Assembly: GCA_964543525.1 (NCBI GenBank)
Contig: CAZIYW010000075.1
Location: 1-25,047, forward strand
DNA: 25,047 nt
Reading direction: 5' to 3'
From: CBDVBE01 sp964543525
GTDB lineage: Bacteria > Fibrobacterota > Chitinivibrionia > Chitinivibrionales > JANQEN01
Shown here in pieces: positions 16,888-24,728 of the stretch. Under the pieces are notes generated by a model. That model was not told the origin of the DNA. It saw nothing but the letters and a program-made list of their open reading frames with translations, and searched no databases. The position numbers were made by a program, and so were the translations under genes. Within the stretch, counting starts at the first letter, position 1; every line of letters starts with the position of its first letter.

Positions 16888-17229
16888 ATGAAAAGTTCTA
16901 TTATTGATATTTTCTTATTTTTATCAGTAGTTTCTTCATCTGCCCAAACAGTTTCCGATTTCTCCGGTACCGATCTTGAGGGTACCACCCACAAACTCTT
17001 TGAGTATCTCGACGCCGGTAAGTATGTGGTGATTAAATTTACCCAGACACAATGACACACCTGTCAGGAAATAACCGGTCGGCTGGTGCGTGATATACAG
17101 AAAATAACCGGGTTACCGGGAATCCGCACCATACCTTTTAATACCGACTGTTTATCAAAGGGCGTTTACTTTATACAATTAAACAGCAGCAAATACACCA
17201 CATCTGTAAAATTCATTATTCCACAGTAA
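16888..17229 (+). pseudogene. Secreted redoxin-like protein with an in-frame TGA at the catalytic Cys: selenoprotein or pseudogene
   Basis: The ATG at 16888 follows GGGAG with 6-nt spacing. Residues 1-19 are a signal peptide (MKSSIIDIFLFLSVVSSSAQ). A TlpA/redoxin-like start follows (SDFSGTDLEGTTHKLFEYLD, then KYVVIKFTQTQ). Codon 56 (17053-17055) is TGA, and the reading continues HTCQEITGRLVRDIQ in frame to a sorting-type tail (LSKGVYFIQLNSSKYTTSVK) and TAA at 17227-17229. The TGA replaces exactly the first Cys of the C-x-x-C redox motif, giving U-H-T-C if read as selenocysteine. A downstream stem-loop supports that reading weakly. Against it, the thioredoxin fold after helix 1 is missing, apparently by internal deletion, so the gene may be degenerate. 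At 113 codons it is far below the usual redoxin plus tail length. Its status is unresolved. Confidence 0.5.
17056..17092 (+). promoter_or_regulatory. SECIS-like stem-loop after the in-frame TGA
   Basis: Directly downstream of the TGA at 17053, ACCGG (17074-17078) pairs with CTGGT (17083-17087, one G-U pair) around loop TCGG. CAC (17056-17058) can pair with GTG (17090-17092) as a lower stem. The apical loop is about 25 nt from the TGA and the whole hairpin spans about 40 nt, as in bacterial SECIS elements. Bacterial SECIS consensus is loose, so this is suggestive only. Confidence 0.25.
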
Positions 17230-17622
17230 GGAGGGGGGGCCATACGATGCGTGATAATGGGGTTAGCACAATTGCCGCTTTTTCTCCGCTGTTGAAAAGG
17301 GTATGATGTACCGTTGATTAAACAACTCAGTGGATACTGAAAAAGCACAGGAATAACCATTGTATAATCTTAGAAATCTCCCTGCTTTTTCCCGCTGTCC
17401 TTTTTCTCATCTATTTAATAAAAATCTTTTTTGTATGCCCCGGTATAGACTATATTTTGATATACTGTTTTCCTCTATACATACCTGTTTTCGTTTTCAT
17501 TTCCTCATGATCTCTGTTGAGGAGGGACATGTTTTACAGGAAAAATTATGCTTCAGGAGAGCAACAGGGTTACAGGGATAGCGAACATTACGACTATAAA
17601 CACCAATAAAAGGAGTGATGGT
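17230..17622. other. Intergenic region and leader of the first barrel gene
   Basis: A G-rich run (GGAGGGGGGG at 17230) follows the redoxin frame. TCCTCA (17502-17507) pairs with TGAGGA (17518-17523), the same core as the hairpins elsewhere but without a T-run. The frame upstream of 17623 is open to 17548, but the strong AAGGAGTGATGGT site places the start at 17623. No gene seen. Confidence 0.45.
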
Positions 17623-18639
17623 ATGCGTTTGATCAAATGTAAAGCCGGACGTATGATTTCCAGTGTACTACTTCTACTTTGCCTGATATTTTCCACGCTT
17701 TCCGCCCAGATGAATGAGTCGAAATTGTTCGAAATCGGCTGCGATATCGGGTATGTTGCACCGTATGTATGGCGGGGATTTCCGATGACAAACGGACCTT
17801 GTATACAGCCACAATTCTGGGTATCTGTCTCAGATTTCAAACTGGGTGTTTTTATCAATATGTTCGGTTCAAACAAGGACGTGGCATGGCCGAAAGTTAA
17901 AGTAAATGACGATGCAAACACGATAGAGTTTCCTCCGATTGACTCAGGAGAGTGCTCTCAGAGCTTTGGAATGATAAACGAGTTAAATTTTTACCTTGCA
18001 TGGGATCGCTCTTTTTCTAAAATCTTTTCGCTTTTAGCAGGTGTTACTCTGTATGCATATGGTGAGCATATCGAGGTTGACACTGCCAAAACTAAATATA
18101 TTCACCGTTACAGCATGTTCCACGAAAATGCATGGTATAGTGAATTTACCCTCAGGCCTTCATTTACAGTCGGTATCTTCAATATTTTCACCGAGCAGAA
18201 TTTTGTATTAATAGCTCCTGAGCGTTCCTTTTTATATCAGGACATCGGCCCGACCGGTCTCATATGGGCTGAAAAGAAGGACTCCCGATTCGGAAACTGG
18301 CATTGTGCTTTAGGAGTAAATATAGAAAAAGAATTATCGGATGAAATCACCTGTTGTCTTCTGTTACAGGAAGAAATTGCAAACAGGAACTATTTTGAAA
18401 CGCTGTACCGGGATCCCGAGTTTGTCGATCCTGAAAATCCTGAAGAAACCGTAAGTATTGTCGGCGCCTATCAACAAACGCTTAGACTGTCTACTATATA
18501 CGCGCCGTTTCCCTGGTTTCATGTCTCCGCAAACTGTGGAATAGAATTCATCACAAAAGAAACTATTAGTGAAAAAACAGAAAGAAAAGGAGCCTTTATA
18601 TTTGGCGGTATACATACAAGATTTTCATTTTCATGGTAA
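17623..18639 (+). CDS. Outer-membrane beta-barrel protein, paralogue 1
   Basis: This is 338 residues from the ATG at 17623, chosen because AAGGAG lies just upstream and a signal peptide follows (MRLIKCKAGRMISSVLLLLC ... STLSA-Q). The mature part is rich in alternating aromatic/hydrophobic strands and ends in F-S-F-S-W, the C-terminal aromatic signature of outer-membrane barrels. The opening strand 'YVAPYVWRGFPMTNGPCIQP' followed by '...FKLGVFINMFGSN' resembles the Gcw_chp/TIGR02001-type 'YVWRG' barrel proteins. Function is unknown; a pore or a structural barrel is possible. The next gene (18712) is a paralogue 72 bp downstream on the same strand. Confidence 0.75.
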   Translation: MRLIKCKAGRMISSVLLLLCLIFSTLSAQMNESKLFEIGCDIGYVAPYVWRGFPMTNGPCIQPQFWVSVSDFKLGVFINMFGSNKDVAWPKVKVNDDANTIEFPPIDSGECSQSFGMINELNFYLAWDRSFSKIFSLLAGVTLYAYGEHIEVDTAKTKYIHRYSMFHENAWYSEFTLRPSFTVGIFNIFTEQNFVLIAPERSFLYQDIGPTGLIWAEKKDSRFGNWHCALGVNIEKELSDEITCCLLLQEEIANRNYFETLYRDPEFVDPENPEETVSIVGAYQQTLRLSTIYAPFPWFHVSANCGIEFITKETISEKTERKGAFIFGGIHTRFSFSW

Positions 18640-18679
18640 ATAAATAACCGGAAATAATAAAACTAAACTAAAATTGGAA

Positions 18680-18685
18680 TATAAT
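18680..18685 (+). promoter_or_regulatory. -10-like TATAAT upstream of the second barrel gene
   Basis: A perfect TATAAT lies 27 bp before the ATG at 18712. No TTGACA-like -35 stands at the right distance, so if it is a promoter it needs an activator or is weak. It would let the second barrel gene be expressed apart from the first. Confidence 0.3.
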
Positions 18686-18711
18686 CATCGAATAGAATAA
18701 GGAGTTATACT

Positions 18712-19743
18712 ATGCAATTTTTCTGGAAAGTATCGAGAAAATTCATATTCATTATGCTCACGGTAGTGTTATCATTAACAATGTCCGTAGCTGCTCAGGA
18801 AAGTAATAATTCTTCTTCAGTAAACAGTGAAGAACTTGGTATTGAGGAAAATAACACTGAAGATGTTGCTCTTGAAGAAGATAATTTGTTTGGTGCAAGT
18901 CTCGAACTGGGATATGTTGGCCCTGATGTCTGGGCAGGATTCCAAGTTTCAAGCGGTACACGCATTCAACCTATTTTAAAATTCACTGTCTGGGATTTTG
19001 GTGTCGGTATATTCTGGAACATTTACGGTTCAGAAAGAGATCGATTGCCGAACACCCAGCCTCCGCCGGATGACTTGTATGGTAAATATGCAAAAGGGCT
19101 TGGTATGTGTGATGAGGTACAATTCTTCGTTGAATGGAGTCATGACTGGAACCTTTTTTCATTATCAAGTGATATCTGGTTGATGGCGTATACCTGGAAA
19201 AATAACCGATTCGGGCTTACTGCGAACGATAAATCAATATGCAAATGGTTCGGTAACAACACAAGTGCAGCCTTTTCAATAACCCCATCAGTTAACCTAG
19301 GCCCTTTTTCAATATATGTAATGCATTGGGTCGACATAATGGGGAGAAATCGTAAGGTGCTTGAAGACGAAGAGTGGGTTACCAAAAACCCTATCGGCGA
19401 CTATTTAGGCAACTTTGGGTTTACCTACTCGGCAAATCCGGTTGAGCGATATTCACTTGAGTTAGGTGCGTATGTTGGATGGGCAAACAGAAAATTTCTG
19501 AAAGAATGGCTTGATACCGGCATAAAAGCTGTACTCAGAAACCGTAACGATCTTCCCCGTGGCATTTATCATGTCACCATGGGAGCATCCTCTTCGTATG
19601 ATGTTCTCCCACAATTAGCAATTTCAGGTTTTTTTAATGTAGAATTTGTTACAAATTACTGGATACGGATAAGTGATGTTAAAACAGCAAAAGATTGTAT
19701 TCCCTACGGGGGATTGAATGTATGCTATTCATTCGGTTGGTAA
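18712..19743 (+). CDS. Outer-membrane beta-barrel protein, paralogue 2
   Basis: This is 343 residues with a strong AAGGAG site 7 nt before the ATG. A signal peptide (about 1-29, ending SVAAQ) is followed by a short Ser/Asn- and Glu-rich linker (SNNSSSVNSEELGIEENN) and a barrel. Its first strand (LELGYVGPDVWAGFQVSSG) matches the first strand of the preceding protein, as does '...VGIFWNIYGSE', so the two are tandem paralogues. It ends VCYSFGW with a terminal aromatic residue. The linker is the main difference from its partner. Function unknown; an outer-membrane location is inferred. Confidence 0.75.
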   Translation: MQFFWKVSRKFIFIMLTVVLSLTMSVAAQESNNSSSVNSEELGIEENNTEDVALEEDNLFGASLELGYVGPDVWAGFQVSSGTRIQPILKFTVWDFGVGIFWNIYGSERDRLPNTQPPPDDLYGKYAKGLGMCDEVQFFVEWSHDWNLFSLSSDIWLMAYTWKNNRFGLTANDKSICKWFGNNTSAAFSITPSVNLGPFSIYVMHWVDIMGRNRKVLEDEEWVTKNPIGDYLGNFGFTYSANPVERYSLELGAYVGWANRKFLKEWLDTGIKAVLRNRNDLPRGIYHVTMGASSSYDVLPQLAISGFFNVEFVTNYWIRISDVKTAKDCIPYGGLNVCYSFGW

Positions 19744-19757
19744 GATTTATCGGTAAA

Positions 19758-19782
19758 AAGGGAGGAAAAGAAGTCGTCCCTT
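19758..19782 (+). terminator. Stem-loop after the second barrel gene
   Basis: AAGGGA (19758-19763) pairs with TCCCTT (19777-19782) around a 13-nt loop, 15 bp after the stop of the barrel gene. No T-tract follows, so it may stabilise the 3' end rather than terminate. Confidence 0.3.
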
Positions 19783-19854
19783 CAAATGCAATAAAACAAC
19801 TAGTCAGTGCATATCCAAACTGTCCTTCCGGTAGTAGTTCTCAAGAGAGATTAT

Positions 19855-19888
19855 AAAAAAAGAGGGAAGCGTAATCGAACACTTCCCT
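19855..19888 (-). terminator. Rho-independent terminator for the gene ending at 19919
   Basis: AGGGAAG (19863-19869) pairs with CTTCCCT (19882-19888), loop 12 nt. On the minus strand the stem is followed by CTTTTTTT (complement of 19855-19862), a textbook terminator 31 bp past the stop of the minus-strand gene. Confidence 0.75.
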
Positions 19889-19918
19889 ATTATCTGTATC
19901 AAAAACCGTGATTAACGA

Positions 19919-21052
19919 TTAATGCAGGTTTATCTTACTGTAGAATTTCCGCTTATCAGTCCTTACCTGCACCACATAGTTTCCTTTCGAAAGATTGTTA
20001 TCAACATTGTATGAGATACCGCCGGATACATCCGTGTATTTATTATACCTCACCATTTTACCATCCATATTGTACACTCTGAGAATTACATTTTTATTTT
20101 CACTCAGGTTGTTAAGCTTAAAATGCAGAGTGCCATTCTTGAAAGTAAATTCAGGGCGGTTGACCTGTTGTATTGCAATCTTTTTGTTGGGGGTGATATA
20201 GTCCCACGTTATATCAGGATCCTGTGAAGTAAAGTCGACCCAGAAAAGGAATTTTGTATTGGGACTGACCGCCAGACACGAATCGCCGATTTCTTTTTGC
20301 GGATCGTCCAGTTTACTCCACCAGAGTTTGTCACTCGGCCCGCCGTCGGGATTGTCATACCCATACTGCATCCCGGACATATAAGGAAAAAATTCGGCAC
20401 CCCAGACCCGGTAACCGATGTTCCAGTCCGTAGTCGGATCCGTCTCGTTCAGGAATCGCTCAAAAGTCGGAAATTGCTGACTATCGTCCAGGAATAAGAT
20501 ATCCTTCCTTTCAGTCGGCGGTTCCCAAGGCGGGAAAAAGTGCTTGAGCATGAGAAAGTATTGAGAGCCGTACTCTTGAACTTGAGCCCGCCACAGCTGT
20601 GCATTCCGATCCGTTACCTTCCTCCCGAGGCCATCATTCTCTTCAGGATAATACCACTCTATATCGACACCATACCCTATTACACACGGATGGTGGCTGT
20701 GGTCATCCATTCCTTCAACTATGTGACTCATAACAGATTCTTCGTACGGTTCAGTCTGCAGGATTACCTTTACGCCGTGATCATCAAAATAGTCCAGATA
20801 ATCCTCAGTGGTATAGTAATCAAAAGTACTGTAAATCCAGATAATAGACGGAATAACTACCCTGTCCTTTTTATAAAACCGTAACGCCATTAATTCAGAT
20901 GTTTCCGTAAGCCATTTTGCGGACGGCATCGGCCAGAAACCGTATTCACTGCATCGCAGTCCTGCATACAGGGTATCTGCGGAGAAACAGTTAACTGTGA
21001 ACATTAAAGTGATGATGAAACTGAATGCTGCAATAGTTATTTTCCTGCGCAT
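19919..21052 (-). CDS. Secreted TIM-barrel/glycosidase-like protein with sorting tail
   Basis: This 377-residue protein has a signal peptide (about 1-24, ending NCFSA). GGGAG precedes the ATG at good spacing. Residues about 26-290 look like an alpha/beta barrel: a 'TEDYLDYFDDHGVKVILQTE' strand-helix, then HPCVIGYGVDIEWYY, where D130-x-E132 sit where GH18-like or other barrel hydrolases place acidic residues. Aromatic residues (FFPPWEPP, DKLWWSKL) follow. The C-terminus (about 305-377) is a FlgD/sorting-type tail (VILRVYNMDGKMV ... NNLSKGNYVVQVRT). I do not recognise the exact family; a carbohydrate-active enzyme is a guess from fold and aromatic content. It stands alone on the minus strand with its own terminator. 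Confidence 0.6.
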   Translation of the reverse strand: MRRKITIAAFSFIITLMFTVNCFSADTLYAGLRCSEYGFWPMPSAKWLTETSELMALRFYKKDRVVIPSIIWIYSTFDYYTTEDYLDYFDDHGVKVILQTEPYEESVMSHIVEGMDDHSHHPCVIGYGVDIEWYYPEENDGLGRKVTDRNAQLWRAQVQEYGSQYFLMLKHFFPPWEPPTERKDILFLDDSQQFPTFERFLNETDPTTDWNIGYRVWGAEFFPYMSGMQYGYDNPDGGPSDKLWWSKLDDPQKEIGDSCLAVSPNTKFLFWVDFTSQDPDITWDYITPNKKIAIQQVNRPEFTFKNGTLHFKLNNLSENKNVILRVYNMDGKMVRYNKYTDVSGGISYNVDNNLSKGNYVVQVRTDKRKFYSKINLH

Positions 21053-21391
21053 TGTACAACTCCCTCTCTGAGATTTCGATTAAAATGATTTTCCTGTAAT
21101 TTATATTATGTATAGACCAAAATACAATCGAAGTATATTGTTGCCCTCTAAATAATATAGTCAAAATATCTTTAAACGGCATGGTATTTTCCACGGCTGA
21201 CACATTTTCCGTAGACCAATTCTGACTGTTGGCGTACTGTTTTTACCAATCCGCCCCACGCTGCACCTCTCGAAAACAGGGGGAAAAGCGTGAACACGTC
21301 CCAATCCGTCATCCGAGTGTGTACTAAAAAAACGCTCTTATGTGGAACCCCCCGGATCTATCCCGTATATTTAAGCGAGAAATTGTCCTAT
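21053..21391. other. Intergenic region between two minus-strand secreted genes
   Basis: Contains CACGCT (21257-21262) and AGCGTG (21287-21292) as an inverted repeat, and an A7 run (21326-21332) that gives a U-run on the minus strand about 60 nt past the stop of the gene ending at 21392. No solid hairpin precedes it. The ribosome site and presumably the promoter of the next gene down (start 21052) lie at its left end. No gene seen. Confidence 0.4.
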
Positions 21392-23716
21392 TTACCGGTG
21401 ATTAACAACCGGTATTGCTTCCTGGTATGTCCCGGCCGTCATACGGCAGATATAATTGCCTGCTGCAAGCTCTTTATACCTGTCAAGTGCCAGAATAAAC
21501 CTGCCGGTACTCACCGTGCCGTTGACCAGGGTTTTAACCAGTTTACCCGTAAGGCTATATAATTCTATGCGCACCTGTTTCCCGGTATACCACGCGGGTA
21601 TCCGGTAGATAATCCTGGAGGCACGGCAGGTGATTCCGAAGGTATGGATTATCCCACCATCGGTTACATAAATTCCGGTATTAGTGGTTTTCGTAAGTTT
21701 GCACGGGACCCGGAGTGGCGATTCAGTATCCGGATCGTCATGGACAATTAAGACAGTATCATAATAGTCACCGTCATCAAGCCCCGTACCGGTAAAAGTG
21801 ATTTTCAGATCAATAGCACCCGTGGCATTAACAACGCCTTCAGTGGGTTCAACGGAAAGCCAGTGTTCCTCTCTTTGACTGTTTGACTGACCCGGATTCA
21901 GTGCGTTTATTGTACCTGATGTTCCCGTTGTCCAGTCTTCCCTGCTGTCCGTATCTTCATTTCCCGTTCGATAGATATACGCCTCACCGTTGGCAACGCC
22001 TTCACCGTCCCAGGCGGTACCCGCCGGCGGTTGATCAGTGTTTCCGGCGGTCCTGACAAAATCCACCCCGTTCCCGTTTGCATCACACAGGGCAATTGAA
22101 AGCTCGGTGCTCTCTTCCCAGGGAAGACTGCCGAGATAGAATTCCGAACCCTGAGCATCATTGAGAACAATGGTTGAACCCGAGGTAAAAACATAGCCGT
22201 CCTTAAAGGTATATTCCCCGGCTCCCCGTTCGCTGTCGTTCCACTTGACAGACCAGCCGGTCATATCCTGATCAGGTCCCCTGTTCCACATTTCAAAGCC
22301 GTCATCCGGTTCTGAATAACCGATATATATTTCATTAATCATCACCGCCCCAACACCTCCGACTGCAGCGGAGAATGAAAGACTCCCTTCACCGTCATTG
22401 GTAATTTTCAGAATCTTTTCTTCGGTTGCAGTATTGTTATCCAGCTCTGAAGATATAGCATTTGTTTCACAGACTATATGCGGTTTCTTTTTAATGGTAA
22501 AGGTCTCATCGCTCTCATCGACCAGGTCATCCGCTTTAATCCGGATTTTATAATTCGAGCCCGCGTCAATATTCTCAGGTATTTCCCATGAGTACTCACC
22601 GTCATTTTCAGTATTTTCAACAATTGTTTCCACCGTTGTAGTACCCTTCATGAGATAAATGGATACCGCCTTATCGGAGTTGGAGGTCCAGGTTATATCA
22701 AGCACGGTTGAAACCATATATCCGCCGCCACCGTTGGGTGAATCAAGCCCCAGCATCTCCTCCGTGATATCTTTCCAGAAACACTGGTTGTTCGGTGCCG
22801 CGTCGTTTCGGGTATAGCCGTAAAGCTTTGCGGGATTCAAAGAAGCATTGTTACTGGTCACCGACTGCCCGAATTCCATACCGTCGATAACACAATCCTT
22901 GATAATATTGTACCAGGCATACTCCGATTGATTCGCCGCAAGCTGAACATTATTACCGGAACAGAAGAAGTAACCGTCCGCACTTCTTATCACCGCACCA
23001 ATCATCGGCTCAGCATGAAGATAGCAGGAGTTCCAGTGCATGATTTTATGGTGAAACTGGCCGACCAGGGTTTCAATATAGGAGGGACGAAGGTATTCAT
23101 CGTTATACATAACCGCAAATTTACTGGGCTCCGTGCCGTGTCCGATACGGGCCCACATTTTCAGGTTTTTACAGGACAGCCAGTTTTTTATAGCCGTCAG
23201 GGTTGCCTCCTGGTAATGCAGCTTGACAACCTTCAGTCCCGCATTTGTCAATAATGTATAGGCTTCATCTACTTTCTGATGAGACAGGTAAAAGGTGTTG
23301 TAATCCACGGCAGCGGAAAGAACCACATCAATGCTCTCATCGGGGCAGGTCGGGCAGACCCGCTCCGCATCCTCATCTTCGGGTGGGATATAATCTTCGG
23401 TTACCGTTATCGTCCCGTCCCGCTCAACATCAAGCCTGAATATCTTGGCGGAAAAGATATCTTTCCGATACAGGATGACTTCATAGTACGCCACGCCCTG
23501 ATGGCGATCGGGAAAAACAAACACCCCGGCTTTGTAATAAGGAACTTTTGTTTTGTCAAGATTTAATGCGCTGGTTACAACCGCTTCTACCGTCTCTTCC
23601 GACACCCGTGCCGGTGTATCGGATTTGTAGTGAATAGTAAAAGTAATTTCTCCGGCTGATAATGAAAGAACAACAACAAGCAGACACAGAATACCTGTGG
23701 GAAGCCTTTTCTTCAC
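21392..23716 (-). CDS. Secreted multidomain protein with clan-CD cysteine-peptidase-like core
   Basis: This is 774 residues with a GTG start (23714-23716), AGGAG 6 nt upstream and a signal peptide (about 1-21). Residues about 128-300 resemble a caspase/gingipain-type fold: a strand ending in IGHG (H193), then MHWNSC (C231), the usual His/Cys dyad order. A Kre9/KNH-like Ig module follows (about 335-408). A lamin-tail domain spans about 458-605 (VMINEIYIGYSEPDDGFEMW onward), a BACON-like strand module about 618-675, and a sorting-type tail about 690-774 (RIELYSLTGKLVKTLVN ... AAGNYICRMT). Lamin-tail and gingipain-like parts are typical of secreted bacterial proteins delivered to the cell surface. 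A protease role is possible but unproven, since the catalytic residues are called by motif only. Confidence 0.65.
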   Translation of the reverse strand: MKKRLPTGILCLLVVVLSLSAGEITFTIHYKSDTPARVSEETVEAVVTSALNLDKTKVPYYKAGVFVFPDRHQGVAYYEVILYRKDIFSAKIFRLDVERDGTITVTEDYIPPEDEDAERVCPTCPDESIDVVLSAAVDYNTFYLSHQKVDEAYTLLTNAGLKVVKLHYQEATLTAIKNWLSCKNLKMWARIGHGTEPSKFAVMYNDEYLRPSYIETLVGQFHHKIMHWNSCYLHAEPMIGAVIRSADGYFFCSGNNVQLAANQSEYAWYNIIKDCVIDGMEFGQSVTSNNASLNPAKLYGYTRNDAAPNNQCFWKDITEEMLGLDSPNGGGGYMVSTVLDITWTSNSDKAVSIYLMKGTTTVETIVENTENDGEYSWEIPENIDAGSNYKIRIKADDLVDESDETFTIKKKPHIVCETNAISSELDNNTATEEKILKITNDGEGSLSFSAAVGGVGAVMINEIYIGYSEPDDGFEMWNRGPDQDMTGWSVKWNDSERGAGEYTFKDGYVFTSGSTIVLNDAQGSEFYLGSLPWEESTELSIALCDANGNGVDFVRTAGNTDQPPAGTAWDGEGVANGEAYIYRTGNEDTDSREDWTTGTSGTINALNPGQSNSQREEHWLSVEPTEGVVNATGAIDLKITFTGTGLDDGDYYDTVLIVHDDPDTESPLRVPCKLTKTTNTGIYVTDGGIIHTFGITCRASRIIYRIPAWYTGKQVRIELYSLTGKLVKTLVNGTVSTGRFILALDRYKELAAGNYICRMTAGTYQEAIPVVNHR

Positions 23717-23987
23717 AGTCTCTCCTCTCCCTCTGAATAAATATTAAATTACTGTATTTAGTTCCCCACCAGATATGATTAATAATATATCACTGTTTTT
23801 GTGATTTTTCCAAATAAAAAACCTGCATCATATGGTATGCTGTGTTTGTAATCAGGGACGGAGATAATAAATCAACTTATCACTTTTTCTATCCCTCTCT
23901 TTTTCATTATTGTCGTATCCATATCTCAGGTGTTATTATGTCACAATCACTTCCAGCCATGCAGGAGAATGCTCTCCGTGCTGCTGA
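23717..23987. other. Upstream region of the lamin-tail gene
   Basis: AT-rich sequence between the divergent lamin-tail gene and the transposase remnant. A short plus-strand frame (23842-24069) has no family and reads through the remnant in the wrong frame. No gene supported. Confidence 0.4.
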
Positions 23988-24350
23988 TGCGTTCTGCCGA
24001 AGGTACATACCGCCACCGAAGAAAAAGCAGCGGCAGACACTGCGGATAAAACAGTCCGGCTCGAATTAGATACCTCATATCGGAAAAAATGTCGTATGAC
24101 TTGGGCCGTATTAATAAAGGCAGTCTTCGAGGCAGATCCGCTGAAATGTCCTAAATGCGGAGGTACCATAAAGATTATCTCCCCCATTGAGGAAGACGAT
24201 GTCATTCGGAAAATCCTGAAACACTGTAATCTCCGGAAGGACTCTGCGCCAGGACCACCACCACTCGAAAAAACTCCCCGTAAAGAAGATTGTGGGCCAC
24301 AGTGTGATTACAGTTTCTTCGATGATACCGTTTATTGTGATATGATATAG
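23988..24350 (+). pseudogene. IS91/IS801-family transposase, C-terminal remnant
   Basis: The frame is open from 23988 (just after a TGA at 23985) to TAG at 24348-24350. The piece MTWAVLIKAVFEADPLKCPK followed by CGGTIKIISPIEEDDVI is the conserved end of IS91-type (IS801/ISCR-like) transposases, where a CPKCGG zinc knuckle precedes 'I(I)SFIED..VI'. The catalytic Tyr domain (normally 250 or more residues upstream) is absent, so this is a decayed fragment. It marks past insertion-element activity beside the lamin-tail gene. Confidence 0.7.
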
Positions 24351-24728
24351 CAAGAGCTTAAAAGTACCCTGCGTGAGTTTTGTCCTCCGCTAATGATTTT
24401 TCGTTTTTTCCCCCGATAAATCTGTATATTCTTAAGTTTTTTCAAAAAGACACACCTCGACTTTTAACAGATTACTGTATTGTGAGCGTTTTTCTTGCCC
24501 CATTCAAGTGGTAAGTTTATATTAGTTCAGAAAAAGCAAATACCTATTAGTTTATCGGGGCAAAAATAACGGTTTTGTTTACAAAGGCAAAAGGTTTCCA
24601 TTTTATACAGCACCATTTGAACGTTGAATCCTGAACCGGTAGACGCTTACCATTTTATCCACCACGCGCAATAAGCTGTCTTTTATACCGGTTTGCCTGT
24701 TTCAAAAAAAGCAAAAGGTAATACAACC
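24351..24728. other. Intergenic region upstream of the TPR gene
   Basis: Contains TTGCCCC (24495-24501) with GGGGCAA (24557-24563) as a distant inverted repeat, and a weak TTTACA (24578-24583) with TTTATA (24602-24607) 18 bp apart as a possible plus promoter. AGG lies 10 nt before the ATG at 24729. No gene. Confidence 0.35.

Noticed and set aside
17502..17523. TCCTCA/TGAGGA hairpin as a terminator before the barrel gene
   Set aside because: Followed by GGGACATG and no U-run, so only noted as a related stem.
23842..24069. 75-codon plus-strand frame upstream of the transposase remnant
   Set aside because: It crosses the remnant in a different frame and has no recognisable domain.
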